Of a DNA stretch of 64,000 bases, positions 36,517 to 44,951 are shown piece by piece. A model generated the notes under the pieces. It saw only the letters and a program-made list of their open reading frames with translations, was not told the DNA's origin and searched no databases. The position numbers were made by a program, and so were the translations under genes. Source of the stretch: Sandaracinaceae bacterium (GTDB taxonomy: Bacteria > Myxococcota_A > Polyangia > Polyangiales > Houyiibacteriaceae); NCBI GenBank assembly GCA_020633055.1, contig JACKEJ010000006.1:62001-126000 (forward strand), written 5' to 3'. Each line of letters opens with the position of its first letter. Position 1 is the first letter of the stretch.

Positions 36517-37203
36517 ATGGTCGACACCCAGGCTGCCCTCGACGCCGCGCGGAGCTACCTCCGCACCCATCCAGAAGAACTCGGCCGCGCCGTGAAGAGC
36601 GCGCTCGGACTGCGCGTGGGGGTCCCCATCGTCGCGCTACGTTGGCTCGTGAAGCAGGCCGAGAAGGAGGGGAAGCTCGAGGACATCAAGCTCGACGCCG
36701 TCCCCCCCGGGCTGCAGTTCGGGGCCAGCGTGGACCTCATGCAGACGCCCATCCGAGCCTCCGCCACGCTCTACATCGACAAGGTCACCTTCTCGGACGA
36801 AGAGCTGACGGTGGCACTGCGTGTCGAGAACATCTCACTCAAGGTCACGGGGCCCAGTAAGTCGCCGGTCGGCGCGCTCATCCAGAGCGGGGCGCTCGAC
36901 CTGTCCAATCCGGGGACGCTGCTGGCCTACATGCCCGAACGCCCGCCTGTCATCGCCGAGGCCAACGGGAACCGCCTCGTGATCGATCTCATGCGGGACC
37001 CCAAGCTGGGCAAGAACCCGCTGGTGCGTCGCGGGGTGGCGATCCTCACGTCGTTCGTGACGCTGCACTCGGTCGAGACGGACCCGGGGCACGTGGACGT
37101 CGCGTTCCGCGCGCTCCCCACGGGCATCCGTGGGGCGGTCACCTCCGTCCGTCGCAACCTGGTGCTCCCTGCCTTTGGGCGCCTGCTGCCGCGAGGCCGC
37201 TGA
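36517..37203 (+). CDS. Conserved-type protein of unknown function, possible lipid-binding fold
   Basis: 228 residues from the ATG at 36517, with TATCAT 7 nt before it. No signal peptide. It begins helical (TQAALDAARSYLRTHPEELG; RVGVPIVALRWLVKQAEKEG), then becomes beta-rich with alternating hydrophobics (ASATLYIDKVTFSDEELTVA; LRVENISLKVTGPSKSPVG), and ends FRALPTGIRGAVTSVRRNLV. The strand pattern recalls SCP2 or LEA-like lipid/ligand-binding folds, but nothing decisive is present. A zinc-ribbon gene starts 2 bp after its stop, so the two are co-translated. Function not assigned. Confidence 0.78.
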   Translation: MVDTQAALDAARSYLRTHPEELGRAVKSALGLRVGVPIVALRWLVKQAEKEGKLEDIKLDAVPPGLQFGASVDLMQTPIRASATLYIDKVTFSDEELTVALRVENISLKVTGPSKSPVGALIQSGALDLSNPGTLLAYMPERPPVIAEANGNRLVIDLMRDPKLGKNPLVRRGVAILTSFVTLHSVETDPGHVDVAFRALPTGIRGAVTSVRRNLVLPAFGRLLPRGR

Positions 37204-37205
37204 CC

Positions 37206-37382
37206 GTGGCCCGCTGCCGGGAGTGCGGGGAGGACGTGGATGAGCTGGTCGCGGTCAAGGTCGACGGCAAGACCCGCAAGGTGTGCGAGGAGTGCGTCGA
37301 CCGCCTGCGCGAAGAGCACGAGATCGCCGAGATGAGCGAGGGGGTCGTGCAGGGCATGATGGGCTTCAAGGGGCGGCGCTGA
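37206..37382 (+). CDS. Small zinc-ribbon protein, 58 residues
   Basis: A GTG start 2 bp after the previous stop opens a frame with two Cys pairs: ARCRECGEDVDEL, then KVCEECVDRLREEHE, the C-x2-C...C-x2-C zinc-ribbon spacing (C4, C7, C28, C31), followed by an acidic helix and a basic tail (MMGFKGRR). Codon use matches its neighbours. It is small, so easily missed. Its tight spacing to the 228-residue protein suggests a shared operon and perhaps a regulatory or partner-binding role. It ends convergently 94 bp before the sigma-like/kinase gene. No named family recognised. Confidence 0.85.
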   Translation: MARCRECGEDVDELVAVKVDGKTRKVCEECVDRLREEHEIAEMSEGVVQGMMGFKGRR

Positions 37383-37475
37383 GCGCACCTCGCGCGGCCT
37401 ACACGGGTCTCCGCACGTGACACGCCGTCCACGCCCGCAGGACGCCCCCGTCGCGAGCAGACGTCGTACGCTCGT

Positions 37476-39842
37476 TCACGCCGCTGGCGGGGGCGCTTGT
37501 TGGGGGATGACCCCCGGGTCGCGCACCTGCGATGGTGCGGGGCTCGGCGGGGGCTCGGGGACGGGCTCCTGCACGGCCTCGTCACGCGACGTTGGACGCG
37601 TGGCTCGGCGCAGCGCGCGCAGCTCCTCTTCGGCGGTCCGGCGCGCCTGCTCCGCTTCATCGCGTTCACTCGCGAGGCGCACCTGTTCGCGTTGGAGGCG
37701 CGCGACGCTCGCCGCGAGTGCCTCGGCGCGCACCCTCTCTGCCGCGACGAGGTCGGCGTTGGTGTCCGCCCGAGCGCGCGCCTCGGCCTCGGCGGCGCGA
37801 CTGTCCCGCAGCGAGCGCCGCGTGTCCTCGTGGGCGACCTGTTGCGTCTGCAGCTCTTGCCGTCGTTCGTCCAGGCGCTGCCCCAGCGTGCCGACCTGGG
37901 CCTGCGCTGCCTGCAGCTCGCGCTCCAGGTTCGCCACGCGCTCCCGTCGCTCACCCAGCGCGCTCGTCAGCGCCGCCGCCTGGTTCGAGAGTTCGTCGAC
38001 CGTGCCGCTCAGGGCCGCCACACGTGCTTCGCTCGTGGTGAGGCGGTGGCTGTTCGCCGCGAGGCTGGCCTGTAGCTCTTGGCGCGTGAACGCGCCCTCT
38101 TGCACCCGCCCACGCAGCTGCTCGACGTGCGCTTCGGTCTCCACCAGGCTGCCGCGCAACGACTCCGCGGTGCGCTCGGCCTGCTGCACTGCCATGGCTC
38201 GGCTGAGCTCGCGCTGCTGGACGTGTTGATACGTCAGGCCAGCGGCCAGGGTCACCATCAGCGTCAGCGGGAGGGCCACCGCCAGCGCCCTACGACGTCG
38301 GGCGCGTCGGCGCTCGGGCAGCGTCAGGATGGACAGCTCCTCGGCCAGCTCGGCGGCCGTCGGGCGCTCGTCGGGGTCGAACGCCATCCAGCGACGCAGC
38401 GACGCGTCGAGGAAGTGCAGCTGCGGGTTGCGCGGCAGCTCGGGCACGTCACGGGCGCGTGCCTCGATGAACGTCTCGACGGCGTTCGCGGGGATGTCCT
38501 CTTGGGTGCTGGGCTCGAGCGCGTTCCGCAGCGCGAGCGCCAGGGCGAACACGTCGGCGGCGTGCCCCACGGGTGGCTTGTCGGGCACGGAGGCGAACTG
38601 ACACGCCACCTCGGGCGCGAAGTAGTTCGGCGTACCCGCGAAGATCATCTCCGCGTCCTCCGCCGCGACGCCCAAGTCCAGTAGGACAGGGAGGGGGTCC
38701 GTGTCCCCGGGCAGGTTGGCGAGGAAGATGTTCTCCGGCTTGATGTCCTGATGCCGGATACCCCGAGCGTGCATGGACGCCAGGGCGCGGGCGAGCGGCT
38801 CGAAGATGGCGCGCGCCTCCTGTCGCGTCAGGGGGTCACGCTCGATGCGGTCCTCGAGCGTCTCCCCCTCGTACCAGGGCATCACGAACCATAGGCGCCC
38901 TTCGTGCCATCCGTGATCCTTGAACTGCACCACGGACGGGTGGAACACGGACGCGATCAGCCGCAGCTCGCGCAGCGCGCGCTCCCGTTCTTCCTCCGAG
39001 GGCGACGGCTGGTGCAACAGCTTCAGCGCGACGACATGACCGCGCACCTCCGTGTCTCGGGCCCGGTAGACGTCCCCGAACGCGCCGCTCCCCACGCGCG
39101 CCTCGATCGCGTAGCGCCCCGCGATCACGCGGCCGGTCATCGACCGCGGTGGGCCGCCGAGCGCTGCGGCATCGACGGTCGGGGCGGCGATCCCGTCAGC
39201 GCCCGTGGGCTCGTCGGGCAATTCCAGCGCGAACGCGTGGAGCAACAGCGTCTCGAGCCCCGTGTGCCGCAGGCTGGCGCTCGCGACGCGCGCCCGTGCG
39301 AGCTGTGTGGCGGAGGCCAGACGCAGCTCGACCTCCTGCAGCGGGAGCGCGAGCACGGCCGCGATCTCGAGTGGCTGTAGCTCTCTGGCGTAGTGCAGCT
39401 CCAGCAGCTCCGCGTCTTCGCGCGGGAGCGCTCGCAACGCGCCGAGCGTGTGCGCCTGCTCGGGGTCTCCCGAGCGGAACGGCATGCGCTCCACCGTGGG
39501 GTGCTCGAAGCCCTCTGCCGCCAGCTCGTCTGCCGCGCGTCGCGCCAGGCGATACAGCTGCGCGCGGATGCCGGGCGGCGCCAGCAACTCCTCACTACGC
39601 GCTGCGGCGACGAGCGCCCGTACCCGCGTCATCACCCGACGACCGGCGTGCTCGCTGCGCAGCCTGAGGGTGACGTATTGACGCACCGCGCCCGCATAGT
39701 GCTGCACCGCGCGGCCGTGGAGGACGTCGACCACCGTCTGCTGACGTCGCGTGGCGATGGACTCGGCTGCGCGCTTCAGCACGGCGGACGGGGCGTGGGG
39801 ACGCTCGGCGCGAGCGACCAGCGGGATGGGCTGAGTAGACAC
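37476..39842 (-). CDS. Ser/Thr kinase fused to an N-terminal sigma-factor-like region
   Basis: 788 residues. Residues ~1-200 resemble a degenerate sigma-70/ECF protein: helical, with a region-4-like part GALRALPREDAELLELHYAR, ELQPLEIAAVLALPLQEVEL and RLASATQLARARV. Residues ~240-500 are a Ser/Thr kinase: IEARVGSGAFGDVYRARD, VVALKLLHQ, catalytic loop HQDIKPENIFL, LLDLGVA and GTPNYFAPEVA. The loop has HQD instead of HRD and DLG instead of DFG, so it is a non-RD kinase whose activity is uncertain. Then come a transmembrane helix (RALAVALPLTLMVTLAAGLT), a ~200-residue coiled coil (LEREL, TAESLRGSLVETEAHVEQLR) and a Pro tail. A membrane-anchored kinase with a transcription-factor-like N-terminus is unusual. 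Function unknown. Confidence 0.85.
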   Translation of the reverse strand: MSTQPIPLVARAERPHAPSAVLKRAAESIATRRQQTVVDVLHGRAVQHYAGAVRQYVTLRLRSEHAGRRVMTRVRALVAAARSEELLAPPGIRAQLYRLARRAADELAAEGFEHPTVERMPFRSGDPEQAHTLGALRALPREDAELLELHYARELQPLEIAAVLALPLQEVELRLASATQLARARVASASLRHTGLETLLLHAFALELPDEPTGADGIAAPTVDAAALGGPPRSMTGRVIAGRYAIEARVGSGAFGDVYRARDTEVRGHVVALKLLHQPSPSEEERERALRELRLIASVFHPSVVQFKDHGWHEGRLWFVMPWYEGETLEDRIERDPLTRQEARAIFEPLARALASMHARGIRHQDIKPENIFLANLPGDTDPLPVLLDLGVAAEDAEMIFAGTPNYFAPEVACQFASVPDKPPVGHAADVFALALALRNALEPSTQEDIPANAVETFIEARARDVPELPRNPQLHFLDASLRRWMAFDPDERPTAAELAEELSILTLPERRRARRRRALAVALPLTLMVTLAAGLTYQHVQQRELSRAMAVQQAERTAESLRGSLVETEAHVEQLRGRVQEGAFTRQELQASLAANSHRLTTSEARVAALSGTVDELSNQAAALTSALGERRERVANLERELQAAQAQVGTLGQRLDERRQELQTQQVAHEDTRRSLRDSRAAEAEARARADTNADLVAAERVRAEALAASVARLQREQVRLASERDEAEQARRTAEEELRALRRATRPTSRDEAVQEPVPEPPPSPAPSQVRDPGVIPQQAPPPAA

Positions 39843-39948
39843 GGCGTCTCAGTGTCAGTTCATGTGTGCCTGTTGTCTACATTTCCGCCGAGGGGCATGG
39901 TGCCTCCCCTCTCTCGGATCCGCGCCGGCACGCTGTGACACGAGACGG

Positions 39949-41370
39949 CTAGCCGTCGGCGCCCAGCGCCAGACGCAGCCACGCGACGATCACCAGAGCG
40001 CAGATGACGTTCAGGACCAGGCCCACGCGCATCATCGTCGTCTGACGGACCGCCCCGGTCGCGAACACCACGGCGTTGGGGCCCGTGGCGATGGGAAGCA
40101 TGAAGGCGCAGCTGGCTGCGAGCCCGACCGCCATGGCGGGTGGCACGGGTGATACGTCGAGCTGCGTGGCGGCGGCAATCACGAGGGGAACCACGATGTT
40201 CGCGGCCGCAGTGTTCGAGCACGTCTCCGTGAAGAACACGGTGAATACGGCGGCGCAGGCGGTCAGCGTCCATAGGTCTTGGACCCCGGTCAGGACCAAG
40301 AAGCGTTCGCTGAGCGCGCGCGCCAGGCCCGTCTCGATCATCTGCGTTCCGAGCGCGATACCTCCGCCGAACAGCAAGATGAGGCCCCACTCGATGCGCG
40401 TCGCGTCTTCCCACGGCAGCACGGGCTGGCCTTGGTCGTCCTTGGACGCGAAGAGGGGCAACGACGCGAGCACCGCCACCACCCCACCCGGCAACGCGCG
40501 CGCCACCTCCGCGTGCCCCGGGAGCTCCGCTGCCCGCATCACGCCCGGGAGAATCCACCCGACCGCAGCCAGGACGAAGCTCACCGCGGTCACTCGTTCG
40601 GCGCGAGACCACGGCACGTTGGGTGTCGGGCTGGGTGCGGTCTGCGCGGTCGCGGGCAGCTGCAGTGCCAGCACGCCATACACCGCTGCGGCCAGGACGA
40701 GCGCCATGGGCAGGCCCAGCGCCAGCCACTCGAGGAACCCGAAGTGCGTGCCTTCGCTCGTCAGCAGCCGCGCGGTGATCAGGTTCGGGGGGCTCCCGAC
40801 CAGCGTGCCCAGGCCTCCGATCGAACTCGCGTAGGCCACCGCGAGCAGGCTCCCCTCCGAGCTGCGCGAGGCCCCTCGGGGTTCATTCGCTCCAGCCCCG
40901 AGGAGGATCGGGACGAGGATTGCTGCCGACGCCGTGTTGCTGACCCACATCGAGAGCACCACGGCCGCGCACACGAAGCCCAGGCGCACACGGGCGGCGC
41001 TGCCCTGCACCCATCGCGCCCGCACGATGCCACCTGCGATACGGAGGTCCAAGCCGTGGCGTGTCATGGCGTGTGCGATGAAGAAGCCGCCCACGAACAA
41101 GAACAACAACGGATCCGCGAACGACGCGAAGGCGGTCACCTGGTCCGTGATGCCCAACAAGACCAGCCCCGCCGGGATGAGCAGCGCAGTCACAGCGATG
41201 GGCAGCGCCTCGCTGACCCACAACACGATCACCGCCAGGAACAGCGCCAGCAGCCGGTGTGCCCGCGCTTCCAGTGATAGAGGGAGCAGCAGGACGAGCA
41301 CGAACGCTCCAGCCGCGAAGGCAGCGGCGAAGACACCGCGGCGCGGCGGTTTCAGCGAAAGAGCGTTCAT
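39949..41370 (-). CDS. DASS-family (SLC13) sodium/dicarboxylate-type transporter
   Basis: 473 residues of the divalent-anion:sodium symporter family. Both SNT signature motifs are present: MWVSNTASAAILVPILL in the first half and ETCSNTAAANIVVPLVIA in the second, the conserved loops binding sodium and carboxylate. About 11 hydrophobic helices are visible (FAAGAFVLVLLLPLSLEARA; LLALFLAVIVLWVSEALPIA; PLLFLFVGGFFIAHAM; WGLILLFGGGIALG). The family takes up succinate, citrate, malate or sulfate; the substrate cannot be fixed here. Divergent from the MopE-type gene by a 92-bp gap. Confidence 0.93.
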   Translation of the reverse strand: MNALSLKPPRRGVFAAAFAAGAFVLVLLLPLSLEARAHRLLALFLAVIVLWVSEALPIAVTALLIPAGLVLLGITDQVTAFASFADPLLFLFVGGFFIAHAMTRHGLDLRIAGGIVRARWVQGSAARVRLGFVCAAVVLSMWVSNTASAAILVPILLGAGANEPRGASRSSEGSLLAVAYASSIGGLGTLVGSPPNLITARLLTSEGTHFGFLEWLALGLPMALVLAAAVYGVLALQLPATAQTAPSPTPNVPWSRAERVTAVSFVLAAVGWILPGVMRAAELPGHAEVARALPGGVVAVLASLPLFASKDDQGQPVLPWEDATRIEWGLILLFGGGIALGTQMIETGLARALSERFLVLTGVQDLWTLTACAAVFTVFFTETCSNTAAANIVVPLVIAAATQLDVSPVPPAMAVGLAASCAFMLPIATGPNAVVFATGAVRQTTMMRVGLVLNVICALVIVAWLRLALGADG

Positions 41371-41462
41371 GGTTTCGCAGCTCGACCAATCGGAATATCG
41401 TTTGTCCAGAGCGGGAGCGGCATGATACCGTGCCGACTGCGTATTGCTTCGCCGAGGTGGTC

Positions 41463-43465
41463 ATGAGAGTCAATCCGATGCGTACTTCCCTTGCCCTGCT
41501 GGGCCTCCTGTGCTTGACGATGTTCGTCAGCGCGTGCGCCACGGGCAAAGGCCCCGAGTCAGACGGGGGGACCACGGACCTCGGGAACACCGACATGGGG
41601 ACCTTGGACATGGGGCCGGCGGACCAGGGCATGCCCCAGATCTGCGAGGCGTGCTTCGATACCAGCGCGTGCCAGACGGACTTCGAGTGCCAGACGATCG
41701 ACGACGCGACGGGTCAGCGCGCGTGCCTCCCCACCTGCGGACGCACCGAGTTCGACTCGTGTCCCGTGGCTGGGCGTGTGTCGGGCCCGAGGGCTCAGGG
41801 GTGTGTTTCCCCGCACGTGGTTGCTGCACCATCGGCCGTGAGGGCCGGGCCTGCGAAGGCCGCGGCGAGTGCGGCGCGGGCGAGATCGAGTGCGACGAGA
41901 ACGGCGGTGCGCGTTGCTCCACGGAGCCCGGCGGCAGCGCAGACGAGAGCGTCGCGGAGCTGTGCAACGGCCTCGACGACGACTGCGACGGCGAGATCGA
42001 CGAGGACTTCCTGGTCGGCGACCCCTGCGACGGAACCGGTGCGTGCGGCGCGGGTACGATCCAGTGCAACAGCATGGACGCGACCATGATGACCGCCGTG
42101 TGCTCCACCGAGCCCGGCGGCTCCCAGAACCAGGCGCTGCCCAACGACGCGCTCTGCAACGGCATCGACGACGACTGCGATGGTCAGACGGACGAGGACC
42201 GTGGCGTGGGCATGGTGTGCGATGGCGCGGGGCTCTGCGGCGAAGGGTTCCTGGAGTGTGCGAGCCTGAACACCACGCGTTGCTCCACCGACCCCGGTGG
42301 CAGCGCGAACATGGGCGGCAACCAGGACCCCTGCGACCAGCAGGACAACGACTGCGACGGCAACACGGACGAGGGCTTCAACACGGGCGTCGCATGTCCC
42401 GGCATCGGCGCCTGCGGCGCGGGCTTGGTCGAGTGCGCCACCACCACCAGCACGCGCTGCTCGACGCACCCAGGCGGGTCTCAGTTCACGGGCGCCGCCA
42501 ACGACATGAGCTGCAACGGCGTGGATGATGACTGCGACACACGTGTGGACGAGGACCTCGGGGTCGGACAGCCCTGTGACCCGCCGGGCGTTTGCGGTCC
42601 GGGCGTGTTCGAGTGCGCCAGCATGAGCGGGACGCGTTGCTCGACGGGTCCCGGGGGCTCGAACTCGGGCGTCCAGACCGAGGTGTGCAACGGCGTCAAC
42701 GACGACTGCGATGGCGCCACGGACGAGGGCTTCAACGTCGGTGGAGCGTGCACTGCGCCTGGCCAGTGCGGTCCGGGCGTCTTCGAGTGCAATGGCAGTG
42801 GTGGCACCCGCTGCTCGAGCGGCCCAGGGGGCTCCAACTCGCAGGTCCAGCCCGAGGTCTGCAACGGCCTGGACGACGACTGTGCGAACGGAATCGACAA
42901 CGGCGCTGCCTCGGTGCTCTGTCCGACGTCCGTCTCCAACACCAGCTCGACCGTCTGCAACGGCGTTGCGGGCTGCGCCATCATGAACTGCAACCCGAAC
43001 TTCTTCGATGCGGACGGCGTCTACTCGAACGGCTGCGAGTGCAACGACACCGAGGCCGGCTCAGACGCCAGCTGCACGGCGAGCACGTTCGACGCCGACC
43101 TGGCGCTGAACCAGGTGGCCATGTTGACGGGCGTCATCTCGACGGGCTCGGACGACGATTGGTACCGCGTCCGGGCGACGGGCGGCGTGACGAGCGGCGT
43201 TGACATCACCTTCGGTAGCAACCCTGGAAGCGCTCTCCGTTTCGAAGTCGACCAGGACGGCTGCACGGTGAACCCGAGCTGCGGCTCTGGCACCAACCTC
43301 ACGCAGCTCACCCGCAACAACTGCGGCGCGAACCTCACGGGGACCGTGTCGTGCAACAACACCGGCTCGCACGAATACTACATCCGCGTCCACCGCGCGT
43401 CGGGCAGCTCGGCGACTTGTGTGCCCTACACGATCGTGGTGCGCGCGGCCTCGACGAACCCCTGA
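41463..43465 (+). CDS. MopE-type Cys/Asp-repeat lipoprotein, disrupted by a frameshift
   Basis: The N-terminus is in one frame (41463 to ~41770): signal RTSLALLGLLCLTMFVSAC, then Asp/Gly linkers and Cys motifs. At about 41766-41775 the coding potential moves to the frame one base earlier, where GWACVGPEGSGVCFP and the repeats continue to 43465; a single missing base after GTGGC would join them. The second part has six copies of the MopE/putative metal-binding motif, CNG[LIV][DN]DDCDG-like: CNGLDDDCDGEIDED, CNGIDDDCDGQTDED, CDQQDNDCDGNTDEG, CNGVDDDCDTRVDED, CNGVNDDCDGATDEG, CNGLDDDCANGIDNG, each ~70 residues apart with GACGAG...EC and CST-PGG motifs. A C-terminal Cys-rich beta domain follows. 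Exported, probably metal-binding. It is a pseudogene, a programmed shift or a sequence error. Confidence 0.85.
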
Positions 43466-43534
43466 GTGCGCGGTGGGGCCCTCGCGCTAGCAGCCCGCTG
43501 GAGCAGCCCGCTTTTCATCGCGCCGGCAACCGAG

Positions 43535-43560
43535 GCTCCCTCGCCGTACGGTGAGGGAGC
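43535..43560. terminator. Hairpin between the MopE-type gene and the convergent HExxH gene
   Basis: An 11-bp stem (GCTCCCTCGCC / GGTGAGGGAGC, one G-T pair) closed by a GTAC tetraloop in the 218-bp convergent gap. Strong for its length; no U-run. Probably a bidirectional terminator insulating the Hxs locus from the MopE-type gene. Confidence 0.55.
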
Positions 43561-43644
43561 GGAACCTCGATGGTTCTGCGACCGAAGGGGGCGGCAGGTG
43601 GGCCTGGGGCTGCCAGCGTGTGGAAGGGAGCGTTCGAGAACGGG

Positions 43645-43666
43645 CCGCTAGCGTTCGTGCTAGCGG
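43645..43666. terminator. Second hairpin upstream of the HExxH stop codon
   Basis: A perfect 8-bp stem CCGCTAGC / GCTAGCGG with a 6-nt GTTCGT loop, 18 bp from the HExxH gene stop. Placed to terminate the leftward Hxs arm; alternatively a protein-binding palindrome. Confidence 0.4.
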
Positions 43667-43683
43667 GGCGGGACCATCGGGTG

Positions 43684-44922
43684 CTACGCGAGCTGGGTGG
43701 GGAGCACGGGTGCAGCGAGGACACATGCGTCCTGCAGGCGCCCCAGCGCCCCACGGAGTCGCGCGCCCGTGTCGGTCCACTGTCCGAGCCGATAGAGGGT
43801 CCGCAGACCATCCGCGTTGGACGCGAGGACGGCTTCGCGGCGCGCGGCGAATGGCTCCGTTCGGGAGAGGGGGTGGTCGGCCTCGGCGAGGCCGCGGTGC
43901 AGCGCCGCGACGGGCACGAACGCGTGGACAGCGAGCAACACGCCCATCAGCGGCCGCAGGTCGTCCCGCACCGGTGAGGTCGTCCACTCGGACCGCCCGT
44001 TGAGCAGCACCACATCCTGCCACAGCAGGGCGTTGAGCTTCCCGTGCTGTGTCTCGTGCACGATCGCCTCGGCCAACGTCAGCACATCGGGATGGAGCGT
44101 CATGTAGATCAGCCCAGGCGCCTCGGTGTACGACGCCGACAAGTGCCGCTCGGGGTGGAAGCCCACGGGCACGACGCGTCGCAACGTGTGTTGCAGCTCG
44201 GCGAAGTGGGCAGGGAGACCGACCTCGATGAGCTCGAGCGCCGCGTCGAGCGCGTCGCACCACTCCGTGACGTCTCGTCCAGCCAGGTCCGTGGCGTTTC
44301 CGTGCTTGGACGGGTGCTCTTCGAGCGACCAGAGTGGATTCGTGTCATGGACGCAGAGGTGTCCACGCCGCAGCGGTGCGTGGCGTTCCCCCGGTGCCGG
44401 GCCCTCCGCGAGCTGCGGCAAAGTCGTCCAGCCGGCGCCGAGGTCCACGCGCAGCCCTTCGGAGTCCAGGCGGAGGGCGCGGACCCCAGCTGCCCGTAGT
44501 GGGCCGAGGGGATGCGTGAGGGTCGTGAGTGGATCGCCCAGCACGCGGTAGTGCAGGGCGGCCGCGGGGCGCACGCCAGCGCCGTCGAGGCCGACCAGCA
44601 GCGCTGGCACGGCGACGTCCAAGCACTCGTCCATCGGGTGAGCGCCGCTCGCCGCGCTCAACAGCGACGGCAGGACGTCTGGCGTCCCGATGACCGCCAA
44701 GAGTCGCTCCCCATCGGACTGGATGAGCGGCTCGAGTCCCTCACGCAGACGCACCAGCACGCGCCGGGCCGACTCGCTGACGTGCGCGCGAGGGGGCCGC
44801 AGCAGCGCGCGTAGCGCGTAGAGCCGCGTCTTGCGCAGGACGCGCAGCACCTCACGGGTGTCCGACGCATCGCGAGGGACGAGTAGGAATGGATCATCGG
44901 TCACAGACGGCGTGCTGCTCAT
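43684..44922 (-). CDS. HExxH-motif protein of a peptide-modification system
   Basis: 412 residues. The second half carries HETQH (residues 289-293) in AEAIVHETQHGKLNALLWQD, the HExxH signature, in the arrangement of the HEXXH-motif family (TIGR04267-like) that is repeatedly found with radical SAM and RiPP genes; part of that family has been linked to 2-oxoglutarate-dependent beta-hydroxylation of peptides. The N-terminal half is a mostly helical region (DTREVLRVLRKTRLYALRAL) with no signal peptide. It follows the radical SAM gene at 44952 by 29 bp on the same strand, so it is the distal gene of the leftward arm. A metalloprotease-like role cannot be excluded. Function in this locus is inferred from context. 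Confidence 0.8.
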   Translation of the reverse strand: MSSTPSVTDDPFLLVPRDASDTREVLRVLRKTRLYALRALLRPPRAHVSESARRVLVRLREGLEPLIQSDGERLLAVIGTPDVLPSLLSAASGAHPMDECLDVAVPALLVGLDGAGVRPAAALHYRVLGDPLTTLTHPLGPLRAAGVRALRLDSEGLRVDLGAGWTTLPQLAEGPAPGERHAPLRRGHLCVHDTNPLWSLEEHPSKHGNATDLAGRDVTEWCDALDAALELIEVGLPAHFAELQHTLRRVVPVGFHPERHLSASYTEAPGLIYMTLHPDVLTLAEAIVHETQHGKLNALLWQDVVLLNGRSEWTTSPVRDDLRPLMGVLLAVHAFVPVAALHRGLAEADHPLSRTEPFAARREAVLASNADGLRTLYRLGQWTDTGARLRGALGRLQDACVLAAPVLPTQLA

Positions 44923-44951
44923 GGGGGATCGCGGTGGGGAGGCGTGGCTCG

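Noticed and set aside
41444..43465. Single uninterrupted CDS for the MopE-type protein in the downstream frame
   Set aside because: Its first ~100 codons are noise; the signal peptide and first Cys motifs are in the other frame, so a frameshift is more likely.
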